Of a stretch of 64,000 bases of DNA, positions 34,275 through 46,795 are shown piece after piece. Source of the stretch: Synergistales bacterium. Lineage in GTDB: Bacteria; Synergistota; Synergistia; Synergistales; Aminithiophilaceae. The stretch spans positions 17,190-81,189 of the forward strand of contig JAHDQY010000010.1 of the NCBI GenBank assembly GCA_018433595.1. The letters run 5' to 3'. A model generated the notes under the pieces. It searched no databases. It saw only the letters and a list, made by a program, of their open reading frames with translations, and was not told the origin of the DNA. Position numbers and translations under genes: made by a program. Within the stretch, counting starts at the first letter, position 1. Each line of letters starts with the position of its first letter.

Positions 34275-34314
34275 GACGAAGGAAGCCCGCATGGACGTGC
34301 GGGCCTCCTTCGTC
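34275..34314. terminator. Bidirectional terminator between fusion gene and cheW
   Basis: GACGAAGGA plus GCCCGCA pairs with TGCGGGC plus CTCCTTCGTC around a 6-base loop, with one mismatch. It lies between two convergent stops. Confidence 0.7.
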
Positions 34315-34335
34315 GCCTGTTTTGGAGGCTTGGGG

Positions 34336-34809
34336 CTACTCGGGGATGGAGTCCTCCAGGCGTTGCCGCTCCTTTTCCGAGAGGACCCGGGCCAGGTCGA
34401 GGAGGACGACGAGCCGTTCATCGACCTTGGCGACGCCGACGATCTGGTTCTCGTCGACGCTGCTTTCCATGAAGGCCAGCTCCTCGACGGGGCGGATCTC
34501 CTCTTCGGCGACGCGGAGGATTTCGCTGACGCCGTCGACGACGATGCCGATCTGTCTGGCTCCCTGCTGGACGATGACGACCTTGCGCTGGTCGTCGGCT
34601 ATCGACGAGGGAGCCATGGAAAATCGCGTCGCCAGGTCGACGAGGGTGACCAGCTCGCCCCGGAGGTTGATAATGCCCCGGATGAAGGCGGGGGCTCCGG
34701 GAAGGTTGCGGCACCCTTCGAAGCGGACGATCTCCCGGACGCCCGCGATATCGACGCCGAAGTACTCGCTGCCGAGGCTGAAGACGACGATCTGACTTTC
34801 CGCCGACAT
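34336..34809 (-). CDS. cheW: CheW-like chemotaxis coupling protein
   Basis: Cytoplasmic coupling protein of 157 residues: IVVFSLGSEYFGVDIAGVREIV near the start, PAFIRGIINLRGELVTLVDLATRF near 45 and DGVSEILRVAEEEIRPV near 95, all classical CheW. It directly follows the chemoreceptor at 34824 on the same strand, so it may be dedicated to that receptor. ATG 34809 has GAGGGAG 9 bases upstream; an ATG at 34827 overlapping the receptor stop (ATGA) is the alternative. Confidence 0.92.
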   Translation of the reverse strand: MSAESQIVVFSLGSEYFGVDIAGVREIVRFEGCRNLPGAPAFIRGIINLRGELVTLVDLATRFSMAPSSIADDQRKVVIVQQGARQIGIVVDGVSEILRVAEEEIRPVEELAFMESSVDENQIVGVAKVDERLVVLLDLARVLSEKERQRLEDSIPE

Positions 34810-34823
34810 GGCCGCGGTCTCCC

Positions 34824-36848
34824 TCATCGCTTCTGGACCGGGACGAGGCCGGCCCTGTCGTTGCCGAGGCGGAAGAAGGCCATGCGCTGCAGCAGATCCT
34901 CGCTGGCCTGGGCGAGCTCCTCCGCTCCCAGGGCGATGCGTTCGCCGGCCTGTCCCACTTCGGTCGTCTGGTCCTTGAGGTTTTTGGCCAGGGCGCTCGA
35001 TTCGTTGACCTTGTTCGCCATGTCCTGGATGGCCGAGGCGATCTCCTCGCTGGAGGCGGCCTGTTCCTCGCTCACGGCGGCCACGTCCTGCGTCGAGCCG
35101 GCGATTTTCTCCAGTGCCTCCAGGATGAGGGTGATCTTGTCGGAGACGTCGTGGACGAGGTCCTTGACGTCGAGGGAGCCCTTTTGGTTGCGCTCCGCCC
35201 CTTCTTTGACGGCGGCCAGATCGGAGGCGATGGAGGCGGCCAGATCGGCGATGTTCCGGGCGGCTTCGTTGGATTCTTCGGCGAGCTTGCGGACCTCTTC
35301 GGCGACGACGGCGAACCCGCGGCCGTGTTCTCCGGCCCGGGCCGCCTCGATGGCGGCGTTCAAGGCGAGCAGGTTCGTCTGGTCGGCGATGCCCGAAATG
35401 GTGCCGACGATCTTCTGGATGTGGGCCGCCTTGCCGGCCAGCCCCGTGACGGCCTGGGCCGACGCCTCGATCTCCTGGGCCGAGGCGCTGACGGTTACCA
35501 CCGCCTTTTTGGCAGCCTCCATGCCCGTCTCTCCGGCCTTGCGGGCCCCTTCGACCTCTTCGGAGACCTCGCTGCTCCGCGTCGCCGCCGTTGTGGCTCC
35601 GGAGGCCACCTCTTCGACGGAGGCGTTCAGCTCCTGGCCGATGGCGGCGAGGTTTTCCATGGCGGCTCCCGCCGCTTCGGTGCTGGATTGAGCCTCTTCG
35701 ATGCCGGCGTGGGTCTCCTCGGCGAGGGCGGCGAACTCCTGGGCCTTCTGAGTCAGCTCGTCGGCGATGGCGTTGACGGCGGAGAAGGATTCGGAGAGAT
35801 GGGCTCGGCTCTTCTCCAGCGAGAGGCTTAGGTCCTTCACCTCGGCGATGGAGCTTCTGACCTCGACGGGGCTGGCCAGATCCCCTTCGGCGAGGGCCTC
35901 CATACGGTTTTTGATGATCGTTACGGGGCGGGAGATGGCGCCGGCGAAGAAGAAGGAGACGGCGATGACGACGAGAGCCACCATCGCCGAGGCGATGAGG
36001 ATCATGTTGCGCAAGGCGCGCACCGGGGTCAGGAACTCCTCTTCGGGCGTCGTGATCGCCACCAGCCACTTCGTGAAGGGGACGGGGGCGTAGGCGTTCA
36101 CCTGTTTCTGCCCGTTGAAACGGTAGGCCACTCTGCCCACCTGACCCGTGAGACCGTCGCGCATGGCCTTGGCCAGTTCGGAGGGGACGCTGTCGCTTTC
36201 GACGGTGGCGTTGAGCTTGCCCAGGAGATCGGCCTTGGGGTGAGCGACAAGGACGCCCTTCCTGTCGAGGAGATAGCCGTAGCCCGTCTGCCCCCATCGG
36301 ATGGAGGCCACCTCCTCGGCGATCGACTCCAGCGTGATCGATCCGACGAGGACGCCGACGACGCCCTCAGCAGGCCGAAGGATGGGCGAGGCGACATAAA
36401 AGGTCAGCGCCCCCGTCGCGCGGTCGACGAGGGGGTCGGAGACGACGGTCTTTTGGTCCCTCACGGCGCCGATGAAGTAGTCCCTGTCCTTGATGTTGAC
36501 GTTCTGGACGTCCCGGTTGACGATGCGGACCGCGCCGTCGGGGTCGGCGACGAAGATCTCCGAGAAATCGTAGGCGGCGTAAAGGGGGGCCAGCGACGGC
36601 TCCGCCGCGGCCCAGTTCATGGCTCGGACGACGTTGCGCTCGGCCTGCGTCTCGATGATCATGGCCCGCTCCCGCAGGTAGGAGTCCACCTGGATCGCAA
36701 GGGCCTCCGCCAGGGCGTCCCCCTCCTTCCAGGACGCGTCGAGAACGGCTTTCTGAGAGCGGTTCATGGAGACGAAGCCGACTATGGCCATGGCCGAAAG
36801 GGCGACGAGAAGAAAGGTCGTGATCAGGATTCCGCGAAGAGATTTCAT
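34824..36848 (-). CDS. Methyl-accepting chemotaxis protein with dCache sensor
   Basis: 674 residues: TM1 about 8-28, a periplasmic double-Cache sensor ([61 protein letters not shown]), TM2 near 288-310, HAMP, and a signalling tip with [40 protein letters not shown]. dCache domains of this type often bind amino acids or carboxylates. ATG 36848 (GGAGGT 8 bases before) is preferred over GTG 36857. In operon with cheW and divergent from the regulator/kinase pair. Confidence 0.93.
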   Translation of the reverse strand: MKSLRGILITTFLLVALSAMAIVGFVSMNRSQKAVLDASWKEGDALAEALAIQVDSYLRERAMIIETQAERNVVRAMNWAAAEPSLAPLYAAYDFSEIFVADPDGAVRIVNRDVQNVNIKDRDYFIGAVRDQKTVVSDPLVDRATGALTFYVASPILRPAEGVVGVLVGSITLESIAEEVASIRWGQTGYGYLLDRKGVLVAHPKADLLGKLNATVESDSVPSELAKAMRDGLTGQVGRVAYRFNGQKQVNAYAPVPFTKWLVAITTPEEEFLTPVRALRNMILIASAMVALVVIAVSFFFAGAISRPVTIIKNRMEALAEGDLASPVEVRSSIAEVKDLSLSLEKSRAHLSESFSAVNAIADELTQKAQEFAALAEETHAGIEEAQSSTEAAGAAMENLAAIGQELNASVEEVASGATTAATRSSEVSEEVEGARKAGETGMEAAKKAVVTVSASAQEIEASAQAVTGLAGKAAHIQKIVGTISGIADQTNLLALNAAIEAARAGEHGRGFAVVAEEVRKLAEESNEAARNIADLAASIASDLAAVKEGAERNQKGSLDVKDLVHDVSDKITLILEALEKIAGSTQDVAAVSEEQAASSEEIASAIQDMANKVNESSALAKNLKDQTTEVGQAGERIALGAEELAQASEDLLQRMAFFRLGNDRAGLVPVQKR

Positions 36849-37019
36849 CGATGGCACCTCCAGTGTCGATTCAGGAATGGATTAGAGAGTGATTGAAAAA
36901 ATGAAAAACAGCCGATATTCCCTCGCTTCACGCTCTGACGGTTTTTCCCGCCGAAGGATCTGCCGCCGACGGGTGGAAAGAGATTAACAGGGAGAGGGCG
37001 CCCCTCCCAGAGGCAATGA

Positions 37020-37092
37020 CGAACAGTATGAACAAAAGGTGGCCGGGTCGGAGCGAAGAAGAACTTCGGGGCAAGGTGCAATAAGGTAAAAT
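37020..37092 (+). promoter_or_regulatory. Upstream element and -10 of response regulator gene
   Basis: CGAACAGTATGAACAAAA (37020-37037) repeats the element at 32926. TAAAAT (37087-37092) in AAGGTAAAAT context corresponds to the -10 there. The whole 312-base gap 36849-37160 holds only this element and the untranslated leader, shared with the divergent chemoreceptor gene. Confidence 0.6.
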
Positions 37093-37160
37093 CATGAGAG
37101 ATAAGGGCGGAGGGGTCTTGTCGGACCGTTCGTCCCGGTTTGGAAGGTGGTGCTGCACTC

Positions 37161-37855
37161 ATGTCCGACGGTCTCATCGACGTCGTTTTCGTCGAAGACG
37201 ATCCGCTGGCCGCACAGATCAACGGCCACGCCGTCCGATGCTGCCCCGGCTTCCGCCTGGCCGCCTCCTTTTGTGACGGCGGCGAGCTTCTGGCCTATCT
37301 CGATCGCCATAAGGCCGATCTGATTCTTCTTGACCTCTACCTTCCCCACGTCGACGGTCTCGAGGCCGTCTCGGCCCTTCGTCGGCGCCGTGTCGGCGTC
37401 GACTATATCGTCCTCTCCTCCGACAACGATCCGTCGACGATCCGGGAGGCCCTTCGTCTGGGGGCCTTCGACTACCTGGTCAAGCCCTGCAGCGCCGAAC
37501 GGCTCCGTCGCTCCCTCCAGTCCTACCGGCGCTACCGGGAGACCCTCGAAGAGCGCCCGGCGGGACTCAGTCAGAAGGACCTCGACGGTCTTCGCTCCAG
37601 CGAGTCCCTTGGCGAGACCCTCCCCAAGGGGCTGCACTCCCTCACCCTGAAGGCCGTTGAAGACTGCCTTGCCGGGGCCTCATTCCCCCTTTCTGCCTCC
37701 GATGTCGCCGAAGCCCTGGCCCTCTCGCGGGTGACGGCCCGGCGCTACCTGGAGTTCCTCCAGCGGGAGGGCCGGGCCGAGCTCCGCCTCGATCGCAGCG
37801 GCGGCGGGCGCCCGGCCCATCTCTTCGTGGCCCGGACGGAAAGGAAGTCCGAGCC

Positions 37856-37859
<4 letters not shown>
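37161..37859 (+). CDS. Response regulator, CitB/DcuR-like
   Basis: A 232-residue regulator. The receiver is complete: acidic pair E12-D13 in FVEDDPL, phospho-acceptor Asp58 in LILLDLYLPHVDG, LSSDN and VKPC. The C-terminal HTH region LSASDVAEALALSRVTARRYLEFLQREGRAEL resembles CitT/DcuR regulators of dicarboxylate or citrate use. Start ATG 37161 follows GGAAGGTGGTG. It overlaps the hybrid kinase by GTGA, so the two are a cognate pair. Confidence 0.88.
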
Positions 37860-40603
<2,744 letters not shown>

Positions 40604-40704
40604 CGGTGCCTTCCGTTGAATCTACTCTTGGAGGGGTCTTGAGATTCTTCAGTTTCGGCAAGAGGACGGTTAAGCTGTCGTCGACCCCACGAGGGAGGTG
40701 GCCC

Positions 40705-42018
40705 ATGTTTTCACTGAAGGAGTTTTTGCGCAGAGAGGTCCGGCCCGCCCTGGGCTGTACCGAGCCCGGAGCCGTCGCGCTGGCGGCGGCCCGGGCCGCC
40801 GAAGAGCTTTCGAGGCGTTCTGCCGTTGAGGCTGTCGAGATTCGAGTCAGCGCCAGCCTTTTCAAGAATGGCGTCGATGTCGCTGTCCCCGGGGGTCAGG
40901 GGGCGAGGGGGATCCCTTTGGCCGCCGCCCTGGGGGTGCTCTGCGGCCGTTCCGCCCGGGGGCTGGAGGCGCTGGGCGAATGCCGAAGCGATCACCTGGA
41001 GCAGGCCCGACTCTGGCTCGACAGGGGGCTCATCTCTCTCTGCTGTGACGAGGCCCATTCGGGCGTCTATGCCGAGGTGCGCCTTGTCGGACCGGACGAG
41101 GAGGCCCGCTGCGTCATCGAAGGGGGGCACAGCCGGATCGCCCTCGTCGAACGCAACGGAGAGGAGGTCTTCCGCGAGGTTCCTGCGGGAAGCGATGGAG
41201 GCCCCGACTGCCAGGCCCTGCTGGGGTCCGGCTCCTTCGAGGCCCTCTTTGACCTCGTCGACGGACTCGACGACGAGGACGAGGCCTTCCTCCTCCAGGG
41301 GGCGGCCCTCAACGGGGCCGTCGCCGAGGCCGGGCTGGACGAGCGGCTTCCTTCCCGCCTCGGGCTGACCCGGAGCCTGAAGGCGCTTCTGGACGAAGAG
41401 GTCCTTCCCGACGATCTGGGAACCCGAATCCGCCTGACCTGCTGCGCCGCCGCCGAGGCCCGCATGTGTGGCGTGCCTCTGGCCGTCATGAGCAGCGCCG
41501 GGAGCGGCAATCACGGCATCACGGCCATTCTGCCCGTGGCGCTGCTGGCCCGGTCGCTGGGGGCGACGTCCCGCGAGACGGCCCGTGCCCTGGCCCTGAG
41601 CCATCTGGCGACGAGCTTCGTCAAGGGAAACACGGGGCGCCTCACGCCTGTCTGCGGCTGCGCCGTGGCCGCAGGGGCGGGGGCGGCCGTCGGGATGACC
41701 TGGCTGCTGACGGAGGACCGTCAGTCCTGTGCCGTCGCCGTCAAGACCCTTCTGGCCGACCTGGCGGGACTGGTCTGCGACGGCGCCAAGGAGAGCTGCG
41801 CCCTCAAGGTGGCCACGGCGGCACATGAGGCCTACCTGGCGGCCCTGCTGGCCCGGAGGGGAAGCGGCGTCACCTCCCCCCAGGGACTTGCCGACGAGTC
41901 CGTCGCCGTCACGGCGGCCAACATGGGCCGGCTCAATCGGGAGGGAATGGCCGGCGCCGATGCCGTCATCCTCGACATCCTCGACGAGAGAATGAAACGG
42001 GACCGTTCCTCCTGCTGA
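40705..42018 (+). CDS. cyuA: L-cysteine desulfidase / L-serine dehydratase-alpha-like protein
   Basis: A 437-residue Fe-S enzyme of the UPF0597/CdsB family that breaks cysteine into pyruvate, ammonia and sulfide. Cluster-type cysteines appear in ALGCTEPGAVALA near residue 15, LTCCAAAEARMCG near 240-250 and TPVCGCAVAAGAG near 315. AVMSSAGSGNHGITAILPV near 262 is the family signature. ATG 40705 has GAGGGAGGTG upstream; longer readings run into the intergenic region. Fits an amino-acid-fermenting lifestyle and sulfide supply. Confidence 0.88.
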   Translation: MFSLKEFLRREVRPALGCTEPGAVALAAARAAEELSRRSAVEAVEIRVSASLFKNGVDVAVPGGQGARGIPLAAALGVLCGRSARGLEALGECRSDHLEQARLWLDRGLISLCCDEAHSGVYAEVRLVGPDEEARCVIEGGHSRIALVERNGEEVFREVPAGSDGGPDCQALLGSGSFEALFDLVDGLDDEDEAFLLQGAALNGAVAEAGLDERLPSRLGLTRSLKALLDEEVLPDDLGTRIRLTCCAAAEARMCGVPLAVMSSAGSGNHGITAILPVALLARSLGATSRETARALALSHLATSFVKGNTGRLTPVCGCAVAAGAGAAVGMTWLLTEDRQSCAVAVKTLLADLAGLVCDGAKESCALKVATAAHEAYLAALLARRGSGVTSPQGLADESVAVTAANMGRLNREGMAGADAVILDILDERMKRDRSSC

Positions 42019-42072
42019 TCACGAGAGGCCGAAGATCGCTATCCGCTATCCGTTAAACGAAAGGTGAGAAAG

Positions 42073-43809
42073 ATGTCCCAATTCTTCCATGGCGTTGCCC
42101 TGTCTCCGGGAATCGGCATCGGATCCGTCGTCCTTCTTGCCCCCATGGCCTTCGAGGAGGAGGGGCGGGAGGTCCCCGACGCGGGACGCTCCGCCGAGCT
42201 GGAGCGCCTCGAAAGGGCCTTGGATGTCTCCGAGGCGGCTCTGATCCGCCTCGAAGAGGAGGCAACGGAGCGTCTCGGTCCTGACAAGGCGGCTCTTTTC
42301 GGGGCTCATCGTCTGATGCTCCGCGATCCCATGCTCGTCGATGCCCTTCGGGAGGCCGTTTCCGAAGGGAAAGACGCCGCCGACGCCGTCGTCGCCAAGA
42401 CGGCCGAGATCAGGGCTCTTTTCGAGGGGCTTCCCGATCCCTACCTGAGGGAGCGAGGTGCCGACGTGGAAGACGTGGGGCGGCGCCTTTTCCGGGCCCT
42501 CAAGGGACTGCCCGATCCGGCCGAGCTCTCCGGCGGCGAGGGGGCTCCCTTTGTCGTCGTCGCCCGGGACCTGGCCCCTTCCGATACGGCCCTTCTCGAT
42601 CCGGCCGCCGTGGCGGCCCTTGTCACCGAACAGGGGGGGCCGACGAGCCATACGGCCATCATCGCCCAGTCTATGGCCATTCCGGCCGTGTCGGCCGTCG
42701 AAGGCGCCCTGGAACGCTTTCCCCAGGGAGCTTGCGCCGTTGTCGACGGCCTGAGGGGGGCCGTCGTCGTCGACCCCGACGAGACGGAGCTGGCGGAATT
42801 CCGGCGGGCCCGGGAGCGATTCTTCCTCGAGCGCGACGAGGCCGAGATCTTGAAGGATCTTCCGGCGGTGACGGCCGACGGCGTCGGCCTGGGGCTCTGG
42901 GGGAACATCGCCGGACCCGGCGAGGCCCGGGAGGTGCCGGCCCGAGGCGGCACCGGCGTCGGGCTCTTCCGGACGGAATTTCTCTACATGGGGCGCGGCG
43001 AACCGCCGACGGAGGAAGAGCAGCTTGGGGCTTACCGGGAGGCCCTGGAGGCTCTGGCCCCCCATCCTGTCACGATCCGGACCCTCGATGCCGGAGGAGA
43101 CAAGAAGATTCCCTACCTGGCCTCTCTCGTCGGGCCGGAGGCCAATCCCTTTCTGGGCTATCGGGCCATCCGGATCTGCCTCGACCACCCCGAAATCTTC
43201 AAACCCCAGCTTCGGGCCCTGCTGAGGGCGGCTGTGTCCGGCAACCTCTGGCTCATGTTTCCCATGATCGTCGATCTCGACGAGTTGCAGGCGGCCAAGG
43301 CCCAGCTCGACGCCTGCGCTGCCGAGCTGGCGGCCGAGGGGCTCCCCTGGGCGCGGCCCGCCAAGGTCGGCGTCATGATCGAGACGCCGGGGGCCGTCTT
43401 GCTCGCCGAGGAGCTGGCCCGAGAGGTCGACTTTTTCTCCGTAGGCACCAACGATCTCACCCAGTATCTTCTCGCGGCCGACAGGATGAATCCCAAACTG
43501 AAGCGGCTTCAGGACCCCCTGCACCCCTCTCTGATCCGGGCGCTCGCCGCTGTCGCCGGGGCGGCGTCGAGCGCCCGGATCGAACTGGGCATGTGCGGCG
43601 AGATGGCCGGCGATCCCCGGGCCCTGCCTCTTCTGGTCGCCTTGGGCTTTCGGGAGCTTTCGATGACGCCGTCCCGGATTCCATGGGTCAAGAAGGCCCT
43701 GAGGGAGCTTGAGGCCCGCAACCTTGAAGGGCTTGCCGACGTGGCTCTCAAGGCATCGACGGCACAAAAGCTGCAACGCTGTCTGTCGGAACTGGCCGGG
43801 CGGCGATGA
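42073..43809 (+). CDS. ptsI: Phosphoenolpyruvate-protein phosphotransferase (PTS enzyme I)
   Basis: A 578-residue enzyme that autophosphorylates from PEP and passes phosphate to HPr. The active-site histidine is in TEQGGPTSHTAIIAQSMAIPAV near 190, and the PEP-binding barrel shows TGVGLFRTEFLYMGR near 295, RTLDAGGDKKIPYL near 337, VGVMIETPGAVLLAEEL near 437, FFSVGTNDLTQYLLAADR near 457 and the Cys in ELGMCGEMAGD near 510. ATG 42073 has AAAGGTGAG upstream. No ptsH or sugar-specific component is nearby. Confidence 0.93.
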   Translation: MSQFFHGVALSPGIGIGSVVLLAPMAFEEEGREVPDAGRSAELERLERALDVSEAALIRLEEEATERLGPDKAALFGAHRLMLRDPMLVDALREAVSEGKDAADAVVAKTAEIRALFEGLPDPYLRERGADVEDVGRRLFRALKGLPDPAELSGGEGAPFVVVARDLAPSDTALLDPAAVAALVTEQGGPTSHTAIIAQSMAIPAVSAVEGALERFPQGACAVVDGLRGAVVVDPDETELAEFRRARERFFLERDEAEILKDLPAVTADGVGLGLWGNIAGPGEAREVPARGGTGVGLFRTEFLYMGRGEPPTEEEQLGAYREALEALAPHPVTIRTLDAGGDKKIPYLASLVGPEANPFLGYRAIRICLDHPEIFKPQLRALLRAAVSGNLWLMFPMIVDLDELQAAKAQLDACAAELAAEGLPWARPAKVGVMIETPGAVLLAEELAREVDFFSVGTNDLTQYLLAADRMNPKLKRLQDPLHPSLIRALAAVAGAASSARIELGMCGEMAGDPRALPLLVALGFRELSMTPSRIPWVKKALRELEARNLEGLADVALKASTAQKLQRCLSELAGRR

Positions 43810-44591
43810 AGCTTTCTGTCGCGAGGATCCTGCCCTCTGCGGGCCTCCTCCTGGGCGCCGCCCTTGTCCTGCGTTTCTTCGCGTCCCCTCCCGAGGTGAC
43901 GGTGGGCGTTCTCTACTGCGACTGTCCACCCTACCTTGCGACGGAGGTCGACATGCTTTCGACGGCCCAGGCCTACGTCGACTGGTACAACGGCAAGGGT
44001 GGCCCGATCCGGCTCCGGCTCGGAGCTGGCGGAAGCGGCGGCTTCCCATGCCGAACGGCTCCGCATTCCCCTAATGAGCCCGACGGCCCAGACCGAAAAA
44101 CTTCAGGGGAGGGACGACTGGTTTTTCCGCGTGCAGAAGCCTTTGAGCCGGACGGTGGAGCGGACCGCGGCCCTTCTGTGCTTCCTTGAGGCCGATCGGG
44201 TCATCGCCTTCGTCTCCGACAACAACGAGGCCTACGCCCTGGAGACGGTCCGTCGCACCCGGGAGGCCGCCGGCCTGGCTGTGGAGATCGTCGATGCCGA
44301 CGGCGACTTTGCCTCCCGCTGGACCTGGATGGCTTCCATTCCGGCGCCTCCTGCGGTCTGGATCGTCGCCGCTCCGGAGACGAGCTTCTGGATCTGCCGG
44401 CAGGTCCACGAGCTCTGGCCCGAATCGGCGCTAATCCTCTCCATCTGGTCCCTTTCCAGCGGGCATTGGCGCCCCGATCCATCGCCGGGGCGGGCTGGTC
44501 CGTCGCGCTCGACGCCTGGGGCGATCCCCAGGGCAGTCCGCGCGTTTTCCGGCGGGACTCTCGGGGCGTCGAGGAGGTCTTCCTGCCGTGA
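43806..44591 (+). pseudogene. Broken periplasmic-binding-protein gene (LivK-like)
   Basis: ATG 43806 overlaps the ptsI stop. The first frame gives a signal-anchor (LLLGAALVLRFF) and VTVGVLYCDCPPYLATEVDMLSTAQAYVDWYNGKGGPIRLRLG, typical of type I binding proteins. Near 44027 the homology jumps to another frame (ELAEAAASHAERLRIPLMSPTAQTEKL), with about 40 residues missing, and near 44460 to a third frame ending EEVFLP at 44589-44591. Two frame changes and a deletion mark it as inactive, unless sequence errors are involved. The last stop overlaps the next ATG (TGATG), so it was once a coupled sensor for the HD-GYP protein. Confidence 0.78.
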
Positions 44592-46711
44592 TGACCCTCG
44601 CCTCCTTCAACCGTCGCCTTCTGGGCACGGTCCTGCTGGCTCTCTTCCTCCTCTCCTCTCTCTTCGTTCTCTGGCGCCGCGACCAGGTCCGCTGGGAACG
44701 GGAGCAGCTTCTCGAACGACGCCTTGCCGCGATGGGGAGGGAGATTCTGAGCGTTGTCGACTCCCACCGCCGCCTTCTCCGGGGCATGGCCTTCATCGAT
44801 TCCCGCCATCGGGCTGCCGCTGCGGCCGTCTCCTCCTCGCTGATGCCCTTTCTGGCCCTCGTCGACGCCAGGGGGGTCGTGCTGGAGAGCTACCGGGGCT
44901 GGCTCGGCGAGGGGGCCCTCATCCCCGGGAAGCTGCTCTCGACGGGTCTTTCCGTGACGCCTCTCTTATCGCCCGACGGCAGTCCCCTCGTCGTTCTTGC
45001 CCAGCCTTCCGGCGTCAGGGAGTGGCTTGTCGGGGGATTTTCCCCCTTCCATCTCTTCAGCCGCCGCGATCTGCTCGGCGACGAGGAGTGGGCCCTTCTC
45101 CTGTCTCAGGAGGGACAGGTCCTCGTCTCCCTGGGCAGAACCCGGCTCTTCCCCTTCGGAACGGCGATACCGACGGAGCTGATGGCGTCGTCCTCGATGA
45201 CGAAATCCTGGGCCGGCGTGAAGCAGCGCTTTTTCTTCCTCCCCCTCCCGGAACAGTCCCTTACCGTGGCCGTCGGCTATCCCGACGGGCTGCTCTGGCG
45301 CGAGGCCATCGGGAAGGGGCTCGCCGCGGGCGGGGCCGTCCTTCTGGGGGCTCTGCTGGTGCTGGGGCTGGTCTTCCCGCTTTTTTCCTCGCTTCTGAAA
45401 TCCCTCTCCTCTCTTTCGGCGTCCCTGGTCCGCTCGGAAAATCTTCTTGCACGGGCCGCCGATCCCGTCGAGGCCATGGAGGTCCTTCGGGAACTCGGGC
45501 GGGAAAGTCCCGCGACAATGCGCTTTGCCGAGCTGCACGCCATCGAGGCGGCCTTCGGGAGGCTCCTTGATACGGCGGCCCGTGAGGGAGAGGAGCTGGC
45601 CGGCCTTTACGAGGAATCCTCGGCCATGGAGGAGGAGATCTCCGACTCCAACCGCCGGTTGAGGCGTGTCATGGACCGCCTCAACGTTCTCCTTCAGCTT
45701 TCCCAGGGGACCCAGGTCGCCGGAGACCTCGACGGCGCCGTCGATACCGTGGCCCGGGAGCTCTGCCGTCTCTTCGACAGCCCCTTCTCGGCCGTCGTCG
45801 CCTTCCAGGACGGGGAGCCCCTCCTATGGAGCTGGTCGGGGCGATCGGACCTGAAGGAGACCTTCTTCGGTTCCCTCCGGGGCCTCTGTCCCGGAGAGTT
45901 CTTCTCCGGGACCGTCTCCTTTCCCTGGGAGGGACTTCGGCTCTTCCGTTTTCCCGCCCGGACGCTGCAGCATCTTGTGGGGGGCGTCGTGATCGCTCTC
46001 CCTCCCGAGGGAGACGGGGAGAGTCTCGAAGGGGTTATGGAACCCTTTCTCTCCCATCTGGCGGGGCTGCTTCACTCCCGGGAGATGCTTGCCGAGATCA
46101 AGGCGGCCTATCACGACGTCGCCCTGCGGATGCAGAGCCTGACCGAGATCTACCACGAGGAGACGGGAGCCCACCTGGGGCGGATCGGCGAGTATGCCGC
46201 TCTCTTCGGCCACGAGCTGGGGCTGGACAGGGAAACCGTCTCCGACCTGAGGGCCTTCAGCCAGCTCCACGATCTGGGCAAGCTGAAGGTTCCCCGGGAG
46301 ATCCTCTCAAAACCGTCGGCCCTGACGGAAGAGGAGTTCGCCGTCGTCAGGAAACACACCCTCTGGGGGGCGGAAATCCTCGCTCATTCGCCTCGGTTCG
46401 CCATGGCCCGCAACATCTGTCTCTACCACCACGAACGCTGGTGCGGCGGAGGCTACCCCGAAGGGCTCGCCGGCGAGGCCATCCCCCTGGAGGGGCGGAT
46501 CGTGGCCGTCTGCGATGTCTATGACGCGCTCCGTTCGAAGCGGAGCTACAAGCCCTCCTTCAGCCACGAGAGGGCCCTGGAGATTCTCCTGGAAGGCGAC
46601 GGCCGCGTCGGGCCGGAGCATTTCGATCCCCGCCTTCTCGAGATCCTCCGCCGACGGGGCGACGAGCTCGCCTCCATATTTGGCCGTTTCCCCGAGCGGG
46701 AGACCGGCTGA
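44591..46711 (+). CDS. HD-GYP domain protein with GAF-like domain (c-di-GMP phosphodiesterase)
   Basis: 706 residues: TM1 near 10-30, periplasmic sensor of about 200 residues, TM2 near 235-260, a HAMP/coil region, a GAF-like domain about 370-490 and a C-terminal HD-GYP domain. HD-GYP motifs: ETGAHLGRIGEYA near 520, LHDLGKLKVPREILSK near 560, HTLWGAEIL, HHERWCGGGYPEGLAGEAIPLEGRI near 618 and VCDVYDAL. The usual DG before GYP is CG here. Likely hydrolyses c-di-GMP. Downstream of the broken binding-protein gene. Confidence 0.88.
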   Translation: MTLASFNRRLLGTVLLALFLLSSLFVLWRRDQVRWEREQLLERRLAAMGREILSVVDSHRRLLRGMAFIDSRHRAAAAAVSSSLMPFLALVDARGVVLESYRGWLGEGALIPGKLLSTGLSVTPLLSPDGSPLVVLAQPSGVREWLVGGFSPFHLFSRRDLLGDEEWALLLSQEGQVLVSLGRTRLFPFGTAIPTELMASSSMTKSWAGVKQRFFFLPLPEQSLTVAVGYPDGLLWREAIGKGLAAGGAVLLGALLVLGLVFPLFSSLLKSLSSLSASLVRSENLLARAADPVEAMEVLRELGRESPATMRFAELHAIEAAFGRLLDTAAREGEELAGLYEESSAMEEEISDSNRRLRRVMDRLNVLLQLSQGTQVAGDLDGAVDTVARELCRLFDSPFSAVVAFQDGEPLLWSWSGRSDLKETFFGSLRGLCPGEFFSGTVSFPWEGLRLFRFPARTLQHLVGGVVIALPPEGDGESLEGVMEPFLSHLAGLLHSREMLAEIKAAYHDVALRMQSLTEIYHEETGAHLGRIGEYAALFGHELGLDRETVSDLRAFSQLHDLGKLKVPREILSKPSALTEEEFAVVRKHTLWGAEILAHSPRFAMARNICLYHHERWCGGGYPEGLAGEAIPLEGRIVAVCDVYDALRSKRSYKPSFSHERALEILLEGDGRVGPEHFDPRLLEILRRRGDELASIFGRFPERETG

Positions 46712-46746
46712 GGCCCTGCGAGGCGGCCAGATCCGAGAAAAGCGGT

Positions 46747-46778
46747 GAGAAGGGGGAGCCTCAAGGCTCCTCCTTCTC
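46747..46778. terminator. Bidirectional terminator between HD-GYP gene and chemoreceptor
   Basis: A 14-bp stem with one G-T pair: arms 46747-46760 and 46765-46778, TCAA loop, T-rich on both flanks. Confidence 0.7.
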
Positions 46779-46795
46779 GTTTGCGACGGTCGGCT

